Source: Haliclona indistincta
Lineage: Eukaryota > Porifera > Demospongiae > Haplosclerida > Chalinidae
Length of the DNA stretch: 64,000 nt
Assembly (NCBI GenBank): GCA_964017065.1
Contig: OZ024789.1
Coordinates: forward strand, 278,843 to 342,842
Direction of reading: 5' to 3'
Shown: positions 10,994 to 23,320 of the stretch, one piece after another
How the letters are laid out: every line of letters begins with the position of its first letter
Position numbering within the stretch: the stretch's first letter is position 1
Notes under the pieces: model-generated
Told to the model about the DNA's origin: nothing
The model's database searches: none
Seen by the model: the letters and a program-made list of their open reading frames with translations, nothing else
Program-made: the position numbers and the translations under genes

Positions 10994-12676
10994 TGAAATA
11001 ACCCTTGAGTGGTATTGATGGTGGTGTACTTCTTTGACTCATCGTCGAGGTGAAGTTGATTATAAGCATGAGCTAAGTCGAGCTTCGAATACCATTCTCC
11101 TTCTGCCATTGTGGCTAGGATGCCCTCCACACCTGGTAAGGGGTAGATATCTGGGGTTGCTTCTTGGTTAACGGTAAGTTTGTAGTCTCCACAGAGTCTG
11201 ATCGAGTTATCAAGCTTCAACACAGGGACCACAGGGGCTGCCCAATCAGCAAATGGAACTGGTTCGATGACACCAGCATCTTGAAGTCGTTTGAGTTCAG
11301 TATCCACCTTCTCTCGGAAAGCATACGGCACTGGTCTGGGACGAACATAGTGAGGTTGAGCATCCTTCTTGACGTGGATGTGAACCTTAACATCACGAAT
11401 GGACCCTAACTCATTTTTGAAGGCATCAGCATAGTCCTCTAGTATCTTAGACAAATTCTTGGTGGCAAAATCCTCCAGAGTCGAAATCTGGTGCCAGTCC
11501 AGGACTAGATGCTTTAACCAATCTCGCCCAAGGAGAGTAGGTCCACTTGTATCAACAACCTGCAAGGACAACTGACACTGCTGACTTTGATATTTTACTT
11601 GTACGTCAATTGCACCACGAATAGTGAGTACCTCACCAGAATATGTGCTGAGCTGAACATGTGAGGGTTCCAATACAGGTCGCTCCTCCTCTGACCAGGT
11701 AGACAGATAAGTCGAATGGCTGATGACTGACAAGGCTGCACCAGTATCCAGTTCCATAGGTAGGCTCCTGTCGTTAGCTGTGACAGTCACTCGAATAGGG
11801 TCGCTTCTCCCCACTGATAGCTGAAACATAGCATAGTCAGGAGGTAGTTCATTGGATTCTTCAGGAGTAGGATTTGAAAGATGATGAGTAGGCTCCGGTT
11901 GAGACTTGCGTGGTTGCTGCTTCCTCTGTAGTCTCATTCTGCAGGCACGAGCTATATGTCCACGTTTTCCACAGTATCTGCAGTCGACGTTCTTGAAACG
12001 GCAATTGTCGGCACTGTGTTCACCCGCACAACGGTAGCACTGACCATCTGGAGGTTTGCTTCGAGTCGGCGTATCAACTTGCTTGGGCTTGCCGCCGCGG
12101 TACTTCCGGTAGGTAACTTGGTTGACGTCGGCCTTTCCAGAGTCTGGAGTTAGTGCGCTCGCACTTTGGTCAGCTGATTCCATGGCTTGAACTAGCTGGA
12201 GAGCTTTGTCGAACGTCAAGTCTTCCTCCGCCAACAAGCGTCGCTGCATTCTTGAGTCACCTATTCCACAGACGAGTCTATCTCGTAACATCTGTGGAAG
12301 CCAGACTTCACCGTCAAAGTCACAAAGTGATGCTAGCTTCTTGAGCTCAGCTATGTAGGTAGAGACACTCTCTCCTGGCTTACGGACTCGGCTGTTGAAT
12401 TTAAATCTGTGTACTGAAATGGACTTCTTTGGGTCGTAGTGCTTATTCAGTTGTTGAACAAGCTCGTCAAGATCCACTTGGTGCGGTTGTAGAGGTGAGA
12501 CGAGACTGCTGGCGAGTTTGTACAGCTCCGGTCCAGCCACGCTCAATAGTATCGCCTTCTGCTTCCTAGGGTCTTCGACATCATTCGCTATGAAGTAGAA
12601 CTTCAGTCGAGAAACATAAGTCTTCCAGTCTTCTTTACTGGGGTCGAACTCTCCAATACTTCCGTGAAGAGCCATC
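10994..12676 (-). CDS. Gypsy gag, protease and RT 5' half
   Basis: The start MALHGSIGEFDP lies just inside the 5' LTR. A gag-like region (residues about 1-200) is followed by two CCHC knuckles (CYRCAGEHSADNC and CRYCGKRGHIARAC). An aspartic protease (LDTGAALSVIS) and the RT fingers (LDLAHAYNQL) come next, and the frame is cut by the insertion at about 10993. A PBS-like TGGCGACGAGG lies between the LTR and the start codon (complement of about 12678-12690), as expected for tRNA priming. Confidence 0.9.
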
Positions 12677-12690
12677 CTCGTCGCCAAAAA

Positions 12691-12884
12691 TGTAATATCT
12701 TTTAGACCCAAGCTAGTGACTACCAAAATTATTATTGAGTAGAGCAATGAACAACAGACTGAGAATGACATCCAACTTAAATGGACAATGACTACAATAT
12801 GATACAAGTCATGTCGATTGAGAACAATATGATCATGTAGAGATTAGAAGACGATAGTCTGTCTAGGTATGTCCAGATATCACA
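12691..12884 (-). repeat. 5' LTR of gypsy element
   Basis: Direct copy of 7820-8014 with about two substitutions and one indel. Flanked on the right by TAGTC, the target duplication. Confidence 0.9.
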
Positions 12885-12894
12885 TAGTCTTTAA

Positions 12895-13305
12895 TAGTAG
12901 ACTCATTGTAAGCGCTTACCTCTTAGGATAGCCCCTAGGTAGTTAAAATACTCCTGATTTCGTCAACAGCCAAGATAAACGTGAATTATTGCGTTTAGCC
13001 TAAGTGTAGCCGCCATCTTGTTTTCCGCCCAACCCTAAATATGCCACGTCTACCGCGGGGCATATTATGGAGCATCACCACTGGAGAGGTGTGGTCTATA
13101 TTTAGTAATGACATCATCCTTGTGTTACTATTAATTATGCCACGCGGTAGACGTGGCATATTTAGGGTTGGGCGGAAAACAAGATGGCGGCTACACATAG
13201 GCTAAACACAATAATTCACGTATATCTTAGCTGTTGACGACATCAGGGGTATTTTAATTACCTAGGGGCTATCGTAAGAGGTAAGCGCTTACAATGAGTC
13301 TACTA
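12895..13305. repeat. Central fold-back of the giant hairpin
   Basis: Arms start TAGTAGACTCATTGTAAGCG and end with the complement. An inner pair around TATGCCACGTCTACCGCG is also inverted. It forms the turn of the giant hairpin. Confidence 0.8.
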
Positions 13306-13912
13306 ACAACGACTATAAGGCCAGTTGCTATGGGCATGATAAGATGGCGTCTCGCCTGGAGGCACTAAGTACGGCACTGCCATATCTTCGCTGTACGGGC
13401 GTTTCAAGCTAATCTAACGTTCTCAAGCTCTTTGGACGATTTGTGCGATTATAAAGAGACCTTCAGAAGCAAAAGAAACCAGGTCTAAGGTGGTAAACCA
13501 GAGTTCACGTGGTCACCCGTTTGTTCATCTTCTTTCTTCTTCTTCTTCTTCTTCTCCAGCCAGCCTAGCGCCGTGGCGAGTGAGCTATTCAAGACAAAAC
13601 CTACACAGAAACTACACTAGTCGTTGTGAGCAGTGCACCTGATATCTATTTAAGCCTAAAACACTAGCAGAAGCGAGTATTTCCAGGAAAACAGCGATTT
13701 TTGGTCGATAACAGACTCCATTCCATCATTCTGTTTGAACTCCGTTACTAGGTTACGCCTACTCGCGCACGCCCGTGTATGTAATTATTCTAATACAAGC
13801 GCACCTTAGTACAAATTGCTTGGAACGCGAGTCAGACTGCTGCCACTAGCAGTGTTCACAGCAGACAACGAGCAAATCATCACTGTTACACTGGATTTGT
13901 CTGTTTAGGTAG

Positions 13913-14879
13913 GGTCCGCAATGAAAAAATCGACTGTCATAGATTCAGCGGGATGGCGACTCAGTGTGTAGAGTTACTTGGTACGGACATAGAACGGATA
14001 GATATAGAAGCGCCAAGTCTTTCCTTTTTGCAGGAAAAAATAAAACGCTAAAAAATTAGGGGTGGAGCCTACGAACTGCTTATAAACTATTTTATATTCG
14101 AATTACATTTGATGCACGCGATACAGATTTGTTGTCAAGAATGCACAGCATCGTGCGGTCATGATTTCAACACTCTTCGAGGTCGCAACAGCTCCTCTGC
14201 ATCGTTTTCAAGGCGAAATTTGGAAGTGGGCGGGGTCTCCGAGACGCCACAATAATAGTTCTTGGCCGGTCTCTAGCGCTCTTGTACATCGACCAATAGC
14301 AACCCTCATGCACTTTCTGTCCAAGTAGGGTAGCAATGTAATTGCACACCAAGTTTCATCAAGTTCATTTGCTTCCTTCCACCAAATCAAAGAAATACTT
14401 CAAAATTTTGGATTTGGTGGAAGGAAGCAAATGAACTTGATGAAACTTGGTGTGCAATTACATTGCTACCCTACTTAGACAGAAAGTGCATGAGGGTTGC
14501 TATTGGTCGATGTACAAGAGCGCTAGAGACCAAGAATTATTGTGGCGTCTCGGAGACCCCGCCCACTTCCAAATTTCGCCTTGAAAACGATGCAGAGGAG
14601 CTGTTGCGACCTCGAAGAGTGTTGAAATCATGACAGCACGATGCTGTGCATTCTTGACAACAAAACTGTATCGCGTGCATCGAATGTAACTCGAAAATAA
14701 AATAGTTTATAAGCACTTCGTAGGCTCCACCCCTAATTTTTAGCGTTTAATTTTTTTCCTGCAAAAAGGAAAGACTTGGCGCTTCTCTGTATATCCCTAC
14801 TATGTCCGTACCAAGCAACTCTACACACTGAGTCGCCATCCCGCTGAATCTGTGACAGTCGATTTTTTCATTGCGGACC
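13913..14879. mobile_element. Long palindromic non-autonomous DNA transposon
   Basis: The 967-bp segment starts GGTCCGCAATGAAAAAATCG and ends with the complement. The arms of about 480 bp are nearly identical and meet at about 14400 around AAATCCAAAATTTTGAAG. It interrupts the right arm of the giant hairpin. There is no transposase. The target duplication is unclear. Confidence 0.85.
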
Positions 14880-15363
14880 TATGCGTGTAAGAATGCTAGC
14901 TTAAGTTTAGCTAGTGTTGCATGGTACGTGTTGCATCCATGCAGTGCAGAGTCGATTGCCAGCTAGTGCAGTCAGCTGAAATCAGAGTTCAAGAGGCTCT
15001 TTACACTGTATTAGCATAAGTGCAAACTAAGTCATTAATAAAAACAGAAAAAAAAAACAAGTAATAAAAACATTTTAAACAAAATGCAAGAGATTTAGGG
15101 TTGGTACATTTATCGAAAAAAGTATGAAAACAAGATTTTAAAATGAAAGGGATTGTAACAATAGCAGTATAATGCCGCAGGCTACCTCCCTAAATTAACT
15201 GCTTTCGATAGTTGTGGTTAATTTAATAGGGAGGTAGCATTATACTGCTATTGTTACAATCCCTTTCATTTTAAAATCTTGTTTTCATACTTTTTTCGAT
15301 AAATGTACCAACCCTAAATCTCTTGCATTTTGGTTAAAATGTTTTTATTACTTGTACCTATAG

Positions 15364-15827
15364 TGTCTGCGTACCATAGACTGGATAAGGTCAGAAGGTC
15401 ACACAGGAGTGGTCAGGCACCTTCAAGCTGACAGCTGGAAGATAGTTAGTGCTGCTGATGATAAGACACTCAAGGTATTGGGAGCAATAAAATGTTCTGT
15501 AGGTGCATTTTCGTGTTGAAAATTATACTTGGGCTATTCACCAATAGTGCTGTACTGTAATTTTGGAAGGCTTAATTGCAAGTATTTTTGCGAACAGACC
15601 CTGAAAAATATTATTTAGTCTACAGCTACTTGCTGAAACTGTGAAACTTGTCTGCTATTTTACCCTACTCTATGTCGCCCTAGGTATGGAGTGTACTAAA
15701 GGGTGAGAGACTGCTCACACTACAGTCACACACTGATGGTGTCACATGTCTACAGTTCAATGATCAGGTCATTGTGTCTGGATCATATGATAAGAGTGTT
15801 AAACTATGGGACTTCTCTGTTTGTTGA
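15364..15827 (+). CDS. 3' exons of WD40-repeat protein
   Basis: Two exons, 15364-15474 and 15684-15827, join in phase 0. They encode one partial blade (GHTGVVRHLQ ... IVSAADDKTLK) and one full blade from VWSVLKGERLL to YDKSVKLWDF, ending FSVC-stop. These are typical WD40 repeats with the GH and WD dipeptides. The upstream exons have been cut off by the giant hairpin that ends at 15355. The coiled-coil/F-box copies elsewhere suggest this was the propeller end of an F-box/WD40 protein, probably a ubiquitin-ligase substrate receptor (inference). The stop lies 122 bp from the stop of the convergent gene at 15949. Confidence 0.7.
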
Positions 15828-15948
15828 CATATAATTACATTGAAAAAATCCAAATAATCACTGTTCTTCAATCTCTTTCTTTTGCTGCTCCTGCAGTATG
15901 AAAGAAAAAATAACACAATTGCATGTGTGTACATGTCACATTTCACCA

Positions 15949-18826
15949 TCAGTTGCTGTGGATCCTGTCAGCTGTCTCATGCTCTCCCATTCTATGCAGT
16001 GCAGCTCTCAACACACTCCATGAAGGGACTCCTCTCTGTGAGACATTATCTTGTTGCTCTAGCCATGCCGTGAGCATGTCTATCCTACAATCTTCTGGTT
16101 TGTAGTGACGATCTATCTCAATATGTCTAAGTGTTGGTTTAGACAATAGTCCCAGGGTCAGACCAAGCCTCTTCCAGTCACTGACACTATCAACAACCTC
16201 TAACACATCCACAAGGTCTCCCGTACCTGTGTGTGTAGTTACACATAATAACAGGGACAGTACTCATCACAACAACTCACTGAGTGTTCTGTTTTTACCA
16301 GCAGCATGTGCAGCAGTAGCTATGTGACTGATGATATCCTCCTTCAGCCCAGCTACCTCCTGTACACACCAGAGAAACATACCATCACATGCTACAGTAC
16401 AGCCTGCACACTGCAACTCACCAGAGGGTTTCTACCAGCAAATATGCTGTGCTTGTTGACACACTCCCTCAGCTCCTTGTGGTCTCGTGGCTTCTGCTGG
16501 GGCAGCTGGCAGTACCTGAGTACCTCCTGGAGGAGGGGATCAGAAACAGGCTGGGTAGCTATGCTTTGGTTGAAGAGCTGACACACAGAGGAGGGTTGCA
16601 AGAGGTAGTAAGGCTCACACGATAGAGCCTCATCTGTTGAGAACTCATTCTTTCCTTCATTTCGATCCAAGAGAAGCTTGTGGTGAAGAAGCATTGACCT
16701 AGCTACTGTAGGTAGATCAAATAGGTCAGTGTCGGGCAAGGCATCAAAGGGATAGCGGTCGAGTAGAGAGGGAGAGATGAGACATTCACATGTGGTGACA
16801 GCACTACACAGCTGGTGTTGGAGGTCGAGGATCATCCTGATGACACTGCTGCAGGTCTGTGCTGCTTCTCTGGTCTTCTCAGACACCAGCACAATGATCC
16901 AACGATTACGATCTACAATCTCTACTATAGCGGACACTCCAGAGACACTTCTCCAGCAGATTCCATTTCTCCACATCTCACACTGTCGCTCAAGATCATG
17001 CAGAGATGGAGAGAGTAAGCGATTCTTAGCAACCAATGGAAATGTGAATGCAAGTCGAAGGAGAAGAACATGTAGGAAACGATTGCTGAAAAACTGGTGA
17101 GGGTCACTGCACCCCAGACACCAGCCAAACCTTGGAGAGGGGAGGTCACTTGATCGATGTTCTTCAACAAGACTTGGAAAGAAGAGATGGTTAGCTCCTG
17201 ATATTGGGGATGATAACGTAACTTTGAGGTTAGTGGCTGGAAGTGCTGAGGGGTCCACTGGACGACAGAATTCCATACTCCTGAGACAGCCCACCAGCAT
17301 CTCTGAGCTGTACCGTGGGAACAACTCCTCAAGGGTAGTGATGGGCACTATACCAGTGTTGCTGGCAACTCGACGATACTGCTTGAAATTTTCAGGAGCA
17401 AATAGTGTTCCATTTATTTCTCTCAGCAAGGCTTCTTTCTCCACCACCACCCAGCTAAACTGGGGATGCTCCTGGTTCTTTATGAATAGAATTAATCCTA
17501 TGTCGCTTAGGGTAATTAGTAACTCAGTGAGCAAAATAAAGTCAGGAGAGAAAAAACTATCTGTAGCCAGAGCAGACATCAGCTCTTGCAGTGTGCAGCC
17601 TGCTGATTTTATAAGCTTTGTACGAAGAAAAGCATATAACACGTGGCAGTATAAACTCATGCTGGGCTGGGATGATAGTATGGCTTGTTGGCTGGTTGAG
17701 AGGAGAGAGCAGAAACGACGTGCCTCTTTTGTTTTTGACAGTCGACAGTCCATGATTATTAATCCTCCATATGTCAGCTGCATTGCTCTGCTCTCTGCTA
17801 TGTTCTCCACTAGTGAGCTCTTCTTCTTTATCTCTTGTGGTGACTTGACCAGGTCAGCATGGCTGCCAACTGTGATGACGTGTGATATTCCCTGGGCTGA
17901 GCTGCAGGCATTCTCTATGAAACTGATCCAGTAGTGTATAGACTCACTGATCTTGTCCATACTCTGGCTTAGGTCTACAATACAAACAAAGATAGCGGCA
18001 GAATTCCTCATGATGCGTTCCAGTACAGCATCATGACTAGAGTAGTACTCTTGTTGTCCTGCGAAATCGTATATTACCATGTTACCAAGCTCATTGACCT
18101 CGCTCTCAACATGAAGAGGTATGATTCCAGCAGTGAGGCATTCTACATCAGCAACACGACCTGATGATAGCCAGGAGAAGAAACCAGCTTCTTTGTTAGC
18201 TAAGAGGCGAATGAGTTGAGATATGGTGGTCTTGCCAACTCCACTGTATCCAGTTAGGATGACTTTTGTGTACGTGTGAACAGGGAAGTCTCTCATGTAT
18301 TGGTAAAGTGTTTGGAAGAGACTCAATACAGCAGAACTATTATTATGATTTCTAGCAATGTCCTCTGGTGTGTAGCCATCATTGTCCTTAGCCAGTGGGT
18401 CCACTCTACCAGTAGATAATAGGTATTGCACCACATGGTCATGGCCATTGACACAAGCATAATGAAGTGGTGTGCTGCCGTGGTTGTTCTTGTCCATAGG
18501 TTTGCAAAGCAGTTCTTTAATGAAATATTTCACAACTTCTAAGTGTCCATTGTAAGTTGCATAGTGCATGGGAGTGTTCCCATTTGCATCTGTACCATTA
18601 GCATTACAGTGATATCTTGTTACTAGCAAGGCAGCAATGTCATTCCATCCATTGTTGGCAGCAAGATGAAGCAAAGATACATTCGACACTGTACTGGCTC
18701 TGAATGAAAACGCTGTAGTGACTGAATCAGGTGACTCTACGTGTGGTAGCAACTGCTCTGCAGAATTCTTTTGTCCATTTTGGAATGCTTTAATACAATC
18801 ACCCTCCACTCTATCACTGTGATGTC
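15949..18826 (-). CDS. Ankyrin-Roc-COR-death domain protein (Roco family)
   Basis: Three exons join in consistent phases: 18826-16422, 16359-16299 and 16226-15949, giving about 913 residues. About four ankyrin repeats (residues 20-170, for example GNTPMHYATYNGHLEVVKYF) are followed by a Roc GTPase. The Roc domain has a P-loop GYSGVGKTT, switch YDFAGQQEYYSSHD and a G4-like VGSHAD. A COR domain and an unassigned middle region follow. A C-terminal death domain starts at LVDVLEVVDSV and ends WSVLRAALHRMGEHETADRI. An acceptor TTAG precedes 18826, so a first exon lies upstream and was not found. Roco-DD proteins are cytosolic GTPase signalling scaffolds; the ligand here is unknown. It shows no internal frameshift, unlike its relative at 1926-2865. 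Confidence 0.85.
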
Positions 18827-19087
18827 CTAATGAGTATAATAAATATAACATTGTATAAGGTACAGAACAACTGAATGCATACTTGCATGTAAATTATTGC
18901 ATACCATAAATGAAATTTTCGTGTGATAAATGTTCGCATTCATGGGTAGACTTGCCCCACGAAAATATTTAACATCGATATTAAATTTTTATCAACGCAT
19001 AATAGGCAAGACTGCATGACTGTTACTGCTGACAGCTGTAACGATGCTCGTATTCATTGTTATTTTTCACACAAGAGCATAGTTGAA

Positions 19088-19690
19088 CTAGAGTTCTAAT
19101 GAACACATACCCGTGCGATAAACACGACTACTCCTTGGCTCTGTGGTACGGTACATGTGAGACTGAGTGAGGACATCGACATTGATAGGAGGTTGGGTGA
19201 CACGCCCACAATACCGTAAGTGCTCTTACAAGGACACGTAGCTTTAGATAGCCATGGATTAGCCGCTCGAACAAGGCTTGCCAGCACAGAAAACGTCTTC
19301 ATAGGACTATAAATTCAGTGAAGAAGCTGCAGAGAGTGTTTTCGTGGAGATTTTCGAGCTGTAAGACGCAAACAGGCGTGTTTTTTTGTCGACACACACA
19401 CACACACACACACACCTTGACCTTGACTAAACGCTGCCCGTATTGGTCACGCGTCCCCTCAAATGAGAGAAATGAGCAATAGATTGTATACGCTATGTGG
19501 AGCCTGAGCGACAACGATGAACAGTCAGACCACCTCTGCTTCTAAACCAGATGTCATATATCATACATTGTACAGCACCTTCCTGCTCGTGGATTGGCTT
19601 ACTACGCTCTGCCTAGCCTTGTCGCTCTCTCTGGTGAAGGATCGCCGACACACTTCATAACCCTGGCGCATACTGCGCAAGGGTAATGAA
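19088..19690. repeat. Repeat family N, copy 1
   Basis: Starts AACTAGAGTTCTAATGAACA with CCCGTGCG just inside, and ends around CGCGCA..TGCGCAAGGGT. The middle (19148-19400) is a direct copy of 23975-24230. A CA microsatellite lies at 19395-19416. Confidence 0.65.
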
Positions 19691-20400
19691 TGAATCCTGC
19701 CCATTTGTTCGCACGACTAACACGCGCTGGTGACTCGTCAAAGATGATCTGACAGCAAAGTAGTAGGCTGCTCAAGGCGAGTAAACAGCGGATAATACTG
19801 GATATTTACACCTTGGAAACCGAAACAGACACCCTCGCACTATATGCACTCAGGATGTCTATATCATCCATTTCCCGCAGTGTAATAAATCCAAATTTCG
19901 CTCCGCTTCATTGTTTTATTATTCGTCAGGGAGGCAAAAACACATAGCCAGCTACTTTTCTCTCTGTACCGGCAGCCGATAGCTACTGGTGTCTACAGTT
20001 CATTGCCAGCAATGGTAATACGTCATTTGGTCATAAGATGGAATTCCGTTTTACTAGACGTCAAAAAGTTACACGACACTGGTAGACAAGTAGAATAAAC
20101 AGTAGCAGGTTTATAATGATGTAAATTCTCAAGAGAGATAGTGAACGAATGATGGTGTGCATTTTGCCATTCTCCTCTGTCAACAAAAATTATGCAAGCC
20201 AGAAGTTGGCGATAGGAAACAGCAGGCAGTGGCTCGAATCTGCTTGATTGAACCAGAAACATGTTTTGTTCCCTGGTGTGATTCATGGAGAAAAAATGGA
20301 TGGCTGCAGTATGTGCGGACATGTTTTCACCAATATAAGATACCAAGAACATTCATGCATTATAATAGGGTTTTCCAAGACTACGTCATTGGCAAAGATT
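19691..20400. other. No recognisable gene
   Basis: No convincing coding frame. Part of 20040-20400 shows partial self-complementarity, but no domain was recognised. Confidence 0.35.
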
Positions 20401-21117
20401 AAAGAAAATAAAAAGATTTCTAACGAAATCAAAAGGATGTAAGGATAAAGAAATCTGCTACTGGTCCACAATGTAAACCAACAAGGAGCAAGCATGGAAT
20501 GGTAACACGATTGACTTGCTAACAGACCATAGATCCCTACATCAGTGGCTGCTGTGGCAGACTATAGCAGTTCAGCTAGTTGCTGTTGACTGACACCGGA
20601 CATGAATTCAGCTTGTATCAAATATTGATCTTATGTACAGCCACTGATGTAGGGATCTATGGTCTGTTAGCAAGTCAATCGTGTTACCATTCCATGCTTG
20701 CTTCTTGTCGGTTTACATTGTGGACCAGTAGCAGATTTCTTTATCCTACATCCTGATTTCGTTAGAAATGTTTTTATTTTCTTGTTTGTGTCCTTTTTCT
20801 TTTCAGTGAGTTCCAAGTTGTTGGTGCAGTTCGAATTCGGCAAGATGATGTATCTCTTTGATTCCACCATTGGTTTGGTTTGCTGTTGTTGATAATAGAG
20901 AGGTTTAGATTTCACGTCGACGGGTAACGTTGAACGCTAATAATGACGTCACGTACTACACACAACTGTACATGACACCATGTACCATACCACGAGGCTC
21001 GCTGACGTCACAAGGTCACGTGATAAGCCTTCGAGGCCACGTTTCTGACGTTTCTAGAAGCAGTTCTACGTATGGTGACGAGTCTTGTAGCGCGCGAGTT
21101 TTCAAGCTAGTACAAGC

Positions 21118-22019
21118 ATGCCATCTCGGTGGACTTTAGAACAAGACACGGCGCTGTGCTTGGAAGTCTTTAAAATTCGACCTGAGAGTTTAGCGCAGTG
21201 GACAGAGATAGCAGACGATCTCAATAAAAGATTTTCCCGTGAGACCAAGTTCACGGGAAGAGGCTGTAGAGATAGGACTAACTTGCTAAAGAAAAAATAC
21301 AAGCAAGAGGACAGAAAATCTCTGAAAAGGTAAAATTAATACTATATATTCAGTATTTTGTATTGCTTTGCTCTATTAGGTCAGGAACAGAGGAAGAAGT
21401 TACTGAACTTATGGAGGTTCTTGAAGACATCGTCTCTTATGAAAGAGATTGCTGTCTAATCAAGGAAGCAGAGAAATTGGCAGCGATTGAGAAGAGGAAA
21501 ATCGAAAAAGAGGCCGGAGAGAATCTGAGAAAGGCAGCGATGGAGAGATTATCAAGTATGTATGAAGACAAGTAGCTAATTGTATTAACCAATAATAATT
21601 TTATGATAGAAAAGAGACGTTCGAATGAAAGGGATCCAGATGTTTCGGTATTGGGCGACAGTACATACTATGGTGACGACGGTGAAGATGAAGTTGAAGA
21701 GAGACTGCAGCTTGCTGAACAGGAGAATTTAAAACCAAATAGCCCGAAGAAAACAAGAGGTGAGAGAACATGTGATTTAGTGCATGCCCCTTTAATTCTT
21801 TCTGTGTACGCAGGAACTATAAAAAGTACCATACAGGTTTTTGCGTTACAGTTTGAGAAGAAGGCAGCTCTAAAAGCAGAAGAACTGGAGATAAGAAGAC
21901 TAGAATTGGAATTTCAACGAAAAAAATGGCAAGCAGAGCAAGATGAGAGAAACCAACGGCTGAAACTTGATTCAGAGGAGCGTATGGCTCTAATTGAAGT
22001 CATCAAGAAGAAATGTTAA
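21118..22019 (+). CDS. Myb/SANT-like protein of Harbinger element
   Basis: The first exon (21118-about 21330) encodes a trihelix/Myb-like domain (WTLEQDTALCLEVFKIRP ... GRGCRDRTNLLKKKY). An intron follows, then charged helical segments (21381-21575 and 21603-21760). A last exon from about 21812 ends in a strong coiled coil (LEIRRLELEFQRKKWQAEQ). In known Harbingers the Myb-like partner carries the transposase to the nucleus and to the element ends. Exon borders after the first are approximate. Confidence 0.75.
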
Positions 22020-22041
22020 CAATAATTATTATATTATTGAA

Positions 22042-23320
22042 TTAAGTATTTGACAAATACATTTCTAAACTTGGTGGGTGTACATTAAAATAGCTAGATG
22101 TCTGAGAGCCGTATAGACAAGTATGACAGTTAGCTAGGAGAACTCCTACGAAGTAGTACTTGCCTACAGGTTGCAAGAGAATTTTTAAATTCTTCTTGAA
22201 ATCCAGGAAAGCGAACAACTGTGTGACCTTCCCAAAATTCCATTCGACTGCTATACGAACGGCACTCATGGATTTGTTGAACTCAATTTGTGGTTGGGTC
22301 AGTTGACCGCGACCGAACGGAGAAATCACATTGCGAGATAACCCATATGCCGGATCGCCATAAATCACATAAGGGTCTCCATTAGGATGAACCATTGGTC
22401 TAAGTTTGTCCAGCACCTGACTCTCACGCAATATGAAAGCATCGTGTCTTCGTCCCTCTACAGGTCCAAATAAGTGTGCTATGAGACCATTTGGAGTAGT
22501 GATAGACTGCAGAATTAACACATAAAAAGTACAAAATGAAAATAATAGCACATTACCTGAAATTTTATGCAATGGACTCTCTTGTGTCCATTGAATAACA
22601 TACGCTGATGTCTGATTGGTCGAGCAGTTGGTCTAACTGTACCATCCACAAACCCTATGCATGTAGATAGTGGAGCTCCTCTCTCTTCAATAGCTGCAGC
22701 AAATGCCTGCTTGTCGAGCCATACAAGATCGAAACTTGAGAGAAGGTGACTATGCCTGGTATGTACATCATCAAGGATCTACACCAAAGCAAAGTACTCA
22801 TAATCCTTAATAATTGTTATTACAAAGGCTCACAGTATTAAAAATCAGACTCAACTCCGTCTTTGACCGTCCAAACAATTTGGTTAGATCGCTTAGCCTG
22901 TTTGGGTAAGTCAATCTTCTCAGCAGTACCAAGAGAGCCTCCTTTCCAGTAGCTGTTGTACCTTGCTCACATACATACCTAGGCCGAATAACCAGCGCTT
23001 GGAACAGTCGTTGAATATCCTCTTTCTCAAACCTACAGTTATTTTGAATCAGGACGGTATCTATGAGCTCTGCGCGTGTTTTTGATTACTGACCTGAAAA
23101 GCTGCTCGCATTCCAATTGCGATAAGTCATCGAGATTTAGCCGAGGACCTAGAGCCACTTTTGGAGCTAGAGCGAGTTCTAACATGATAGCAGCAATCAT
23201 CTCTTCGTCTTCACTAGAATCAGAGTCGCTCAAATCGCTGGCCATAGACTCCTGGATTATTAATTCTACGATCTCGTTCAACTGTCGTCTACATGAATGT
23301 AAAACTGTTATAGCAACCAT
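22042..23320 (-). CDS. PIF/Harbinger DDE transposase (HARBI1-like)
   Basis: Read from 23320 downward, an acidic N-terminal exon is followed by LTYPNRLSDLTKLFGRS, the helical region typical of this family. An exon with CIGFVDGTVRPTARP carries the first catalytic Asp. The exon 22572-22042 holds LFGPVEGRRHDAFILRES and YVIYGDPAYGL (second Asp) and a downstream RIAVEWNFG (Glu). All three DDE positions appear present. Short introns separate the exons near 22560-22580, 22780-22830 and 23030-23090. The gene looks potentially intact. Confidence 0.85.

Larger units (their letters stand above)
7820..12884 (-). mobile_element. Ty3/gypsy LTR retrotransposon, defective
   Basis: Two direct repeats of about 195 bp (7820-8014 and 12691-12884) begin TG and end CA. 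They are flanked by the same 5-bp duplication, TAGTC, at 7815-7819 and 12885-12889. On the - strand the order is gag with two zinc knuckles, protease, RT, RNase H and integrase, which is the gypsy order. It is defective: an insertion of about 735 bp (10258-10993) splits the RT domain, and the RNase H/integrase junction near 9470 has a deletion with loss of frame. The LTRs differ by only a few bases, so insertion was fairly recent. Confidence 0.92.
6878..15355. repeat. Giant hairpin (fold-back) element with nested insertions
   Basis: The left arm 6928-7819 is an inverted copy of the right arm, 13311-13912 plus 14881-15186. For example, the text around 7740-7819 (GCCGTACTTAGTACCTCC) is complemented at about 13350-13375. 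The arms are interrupted by an LTR retrotransposon (7820-12884, left side) and a long palindromic transposon (13913-14879, right side). The centre holds a smaller fold-back (12895-13305). Both outer ends carry the motif pair CTACCTCCCT ... AGGGAGGTAG around a short spacer. It separates the death-domain fragment at 5.7-6.3 kb from the WD40 exons at 15.4 kb. Confidence 0.7.
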
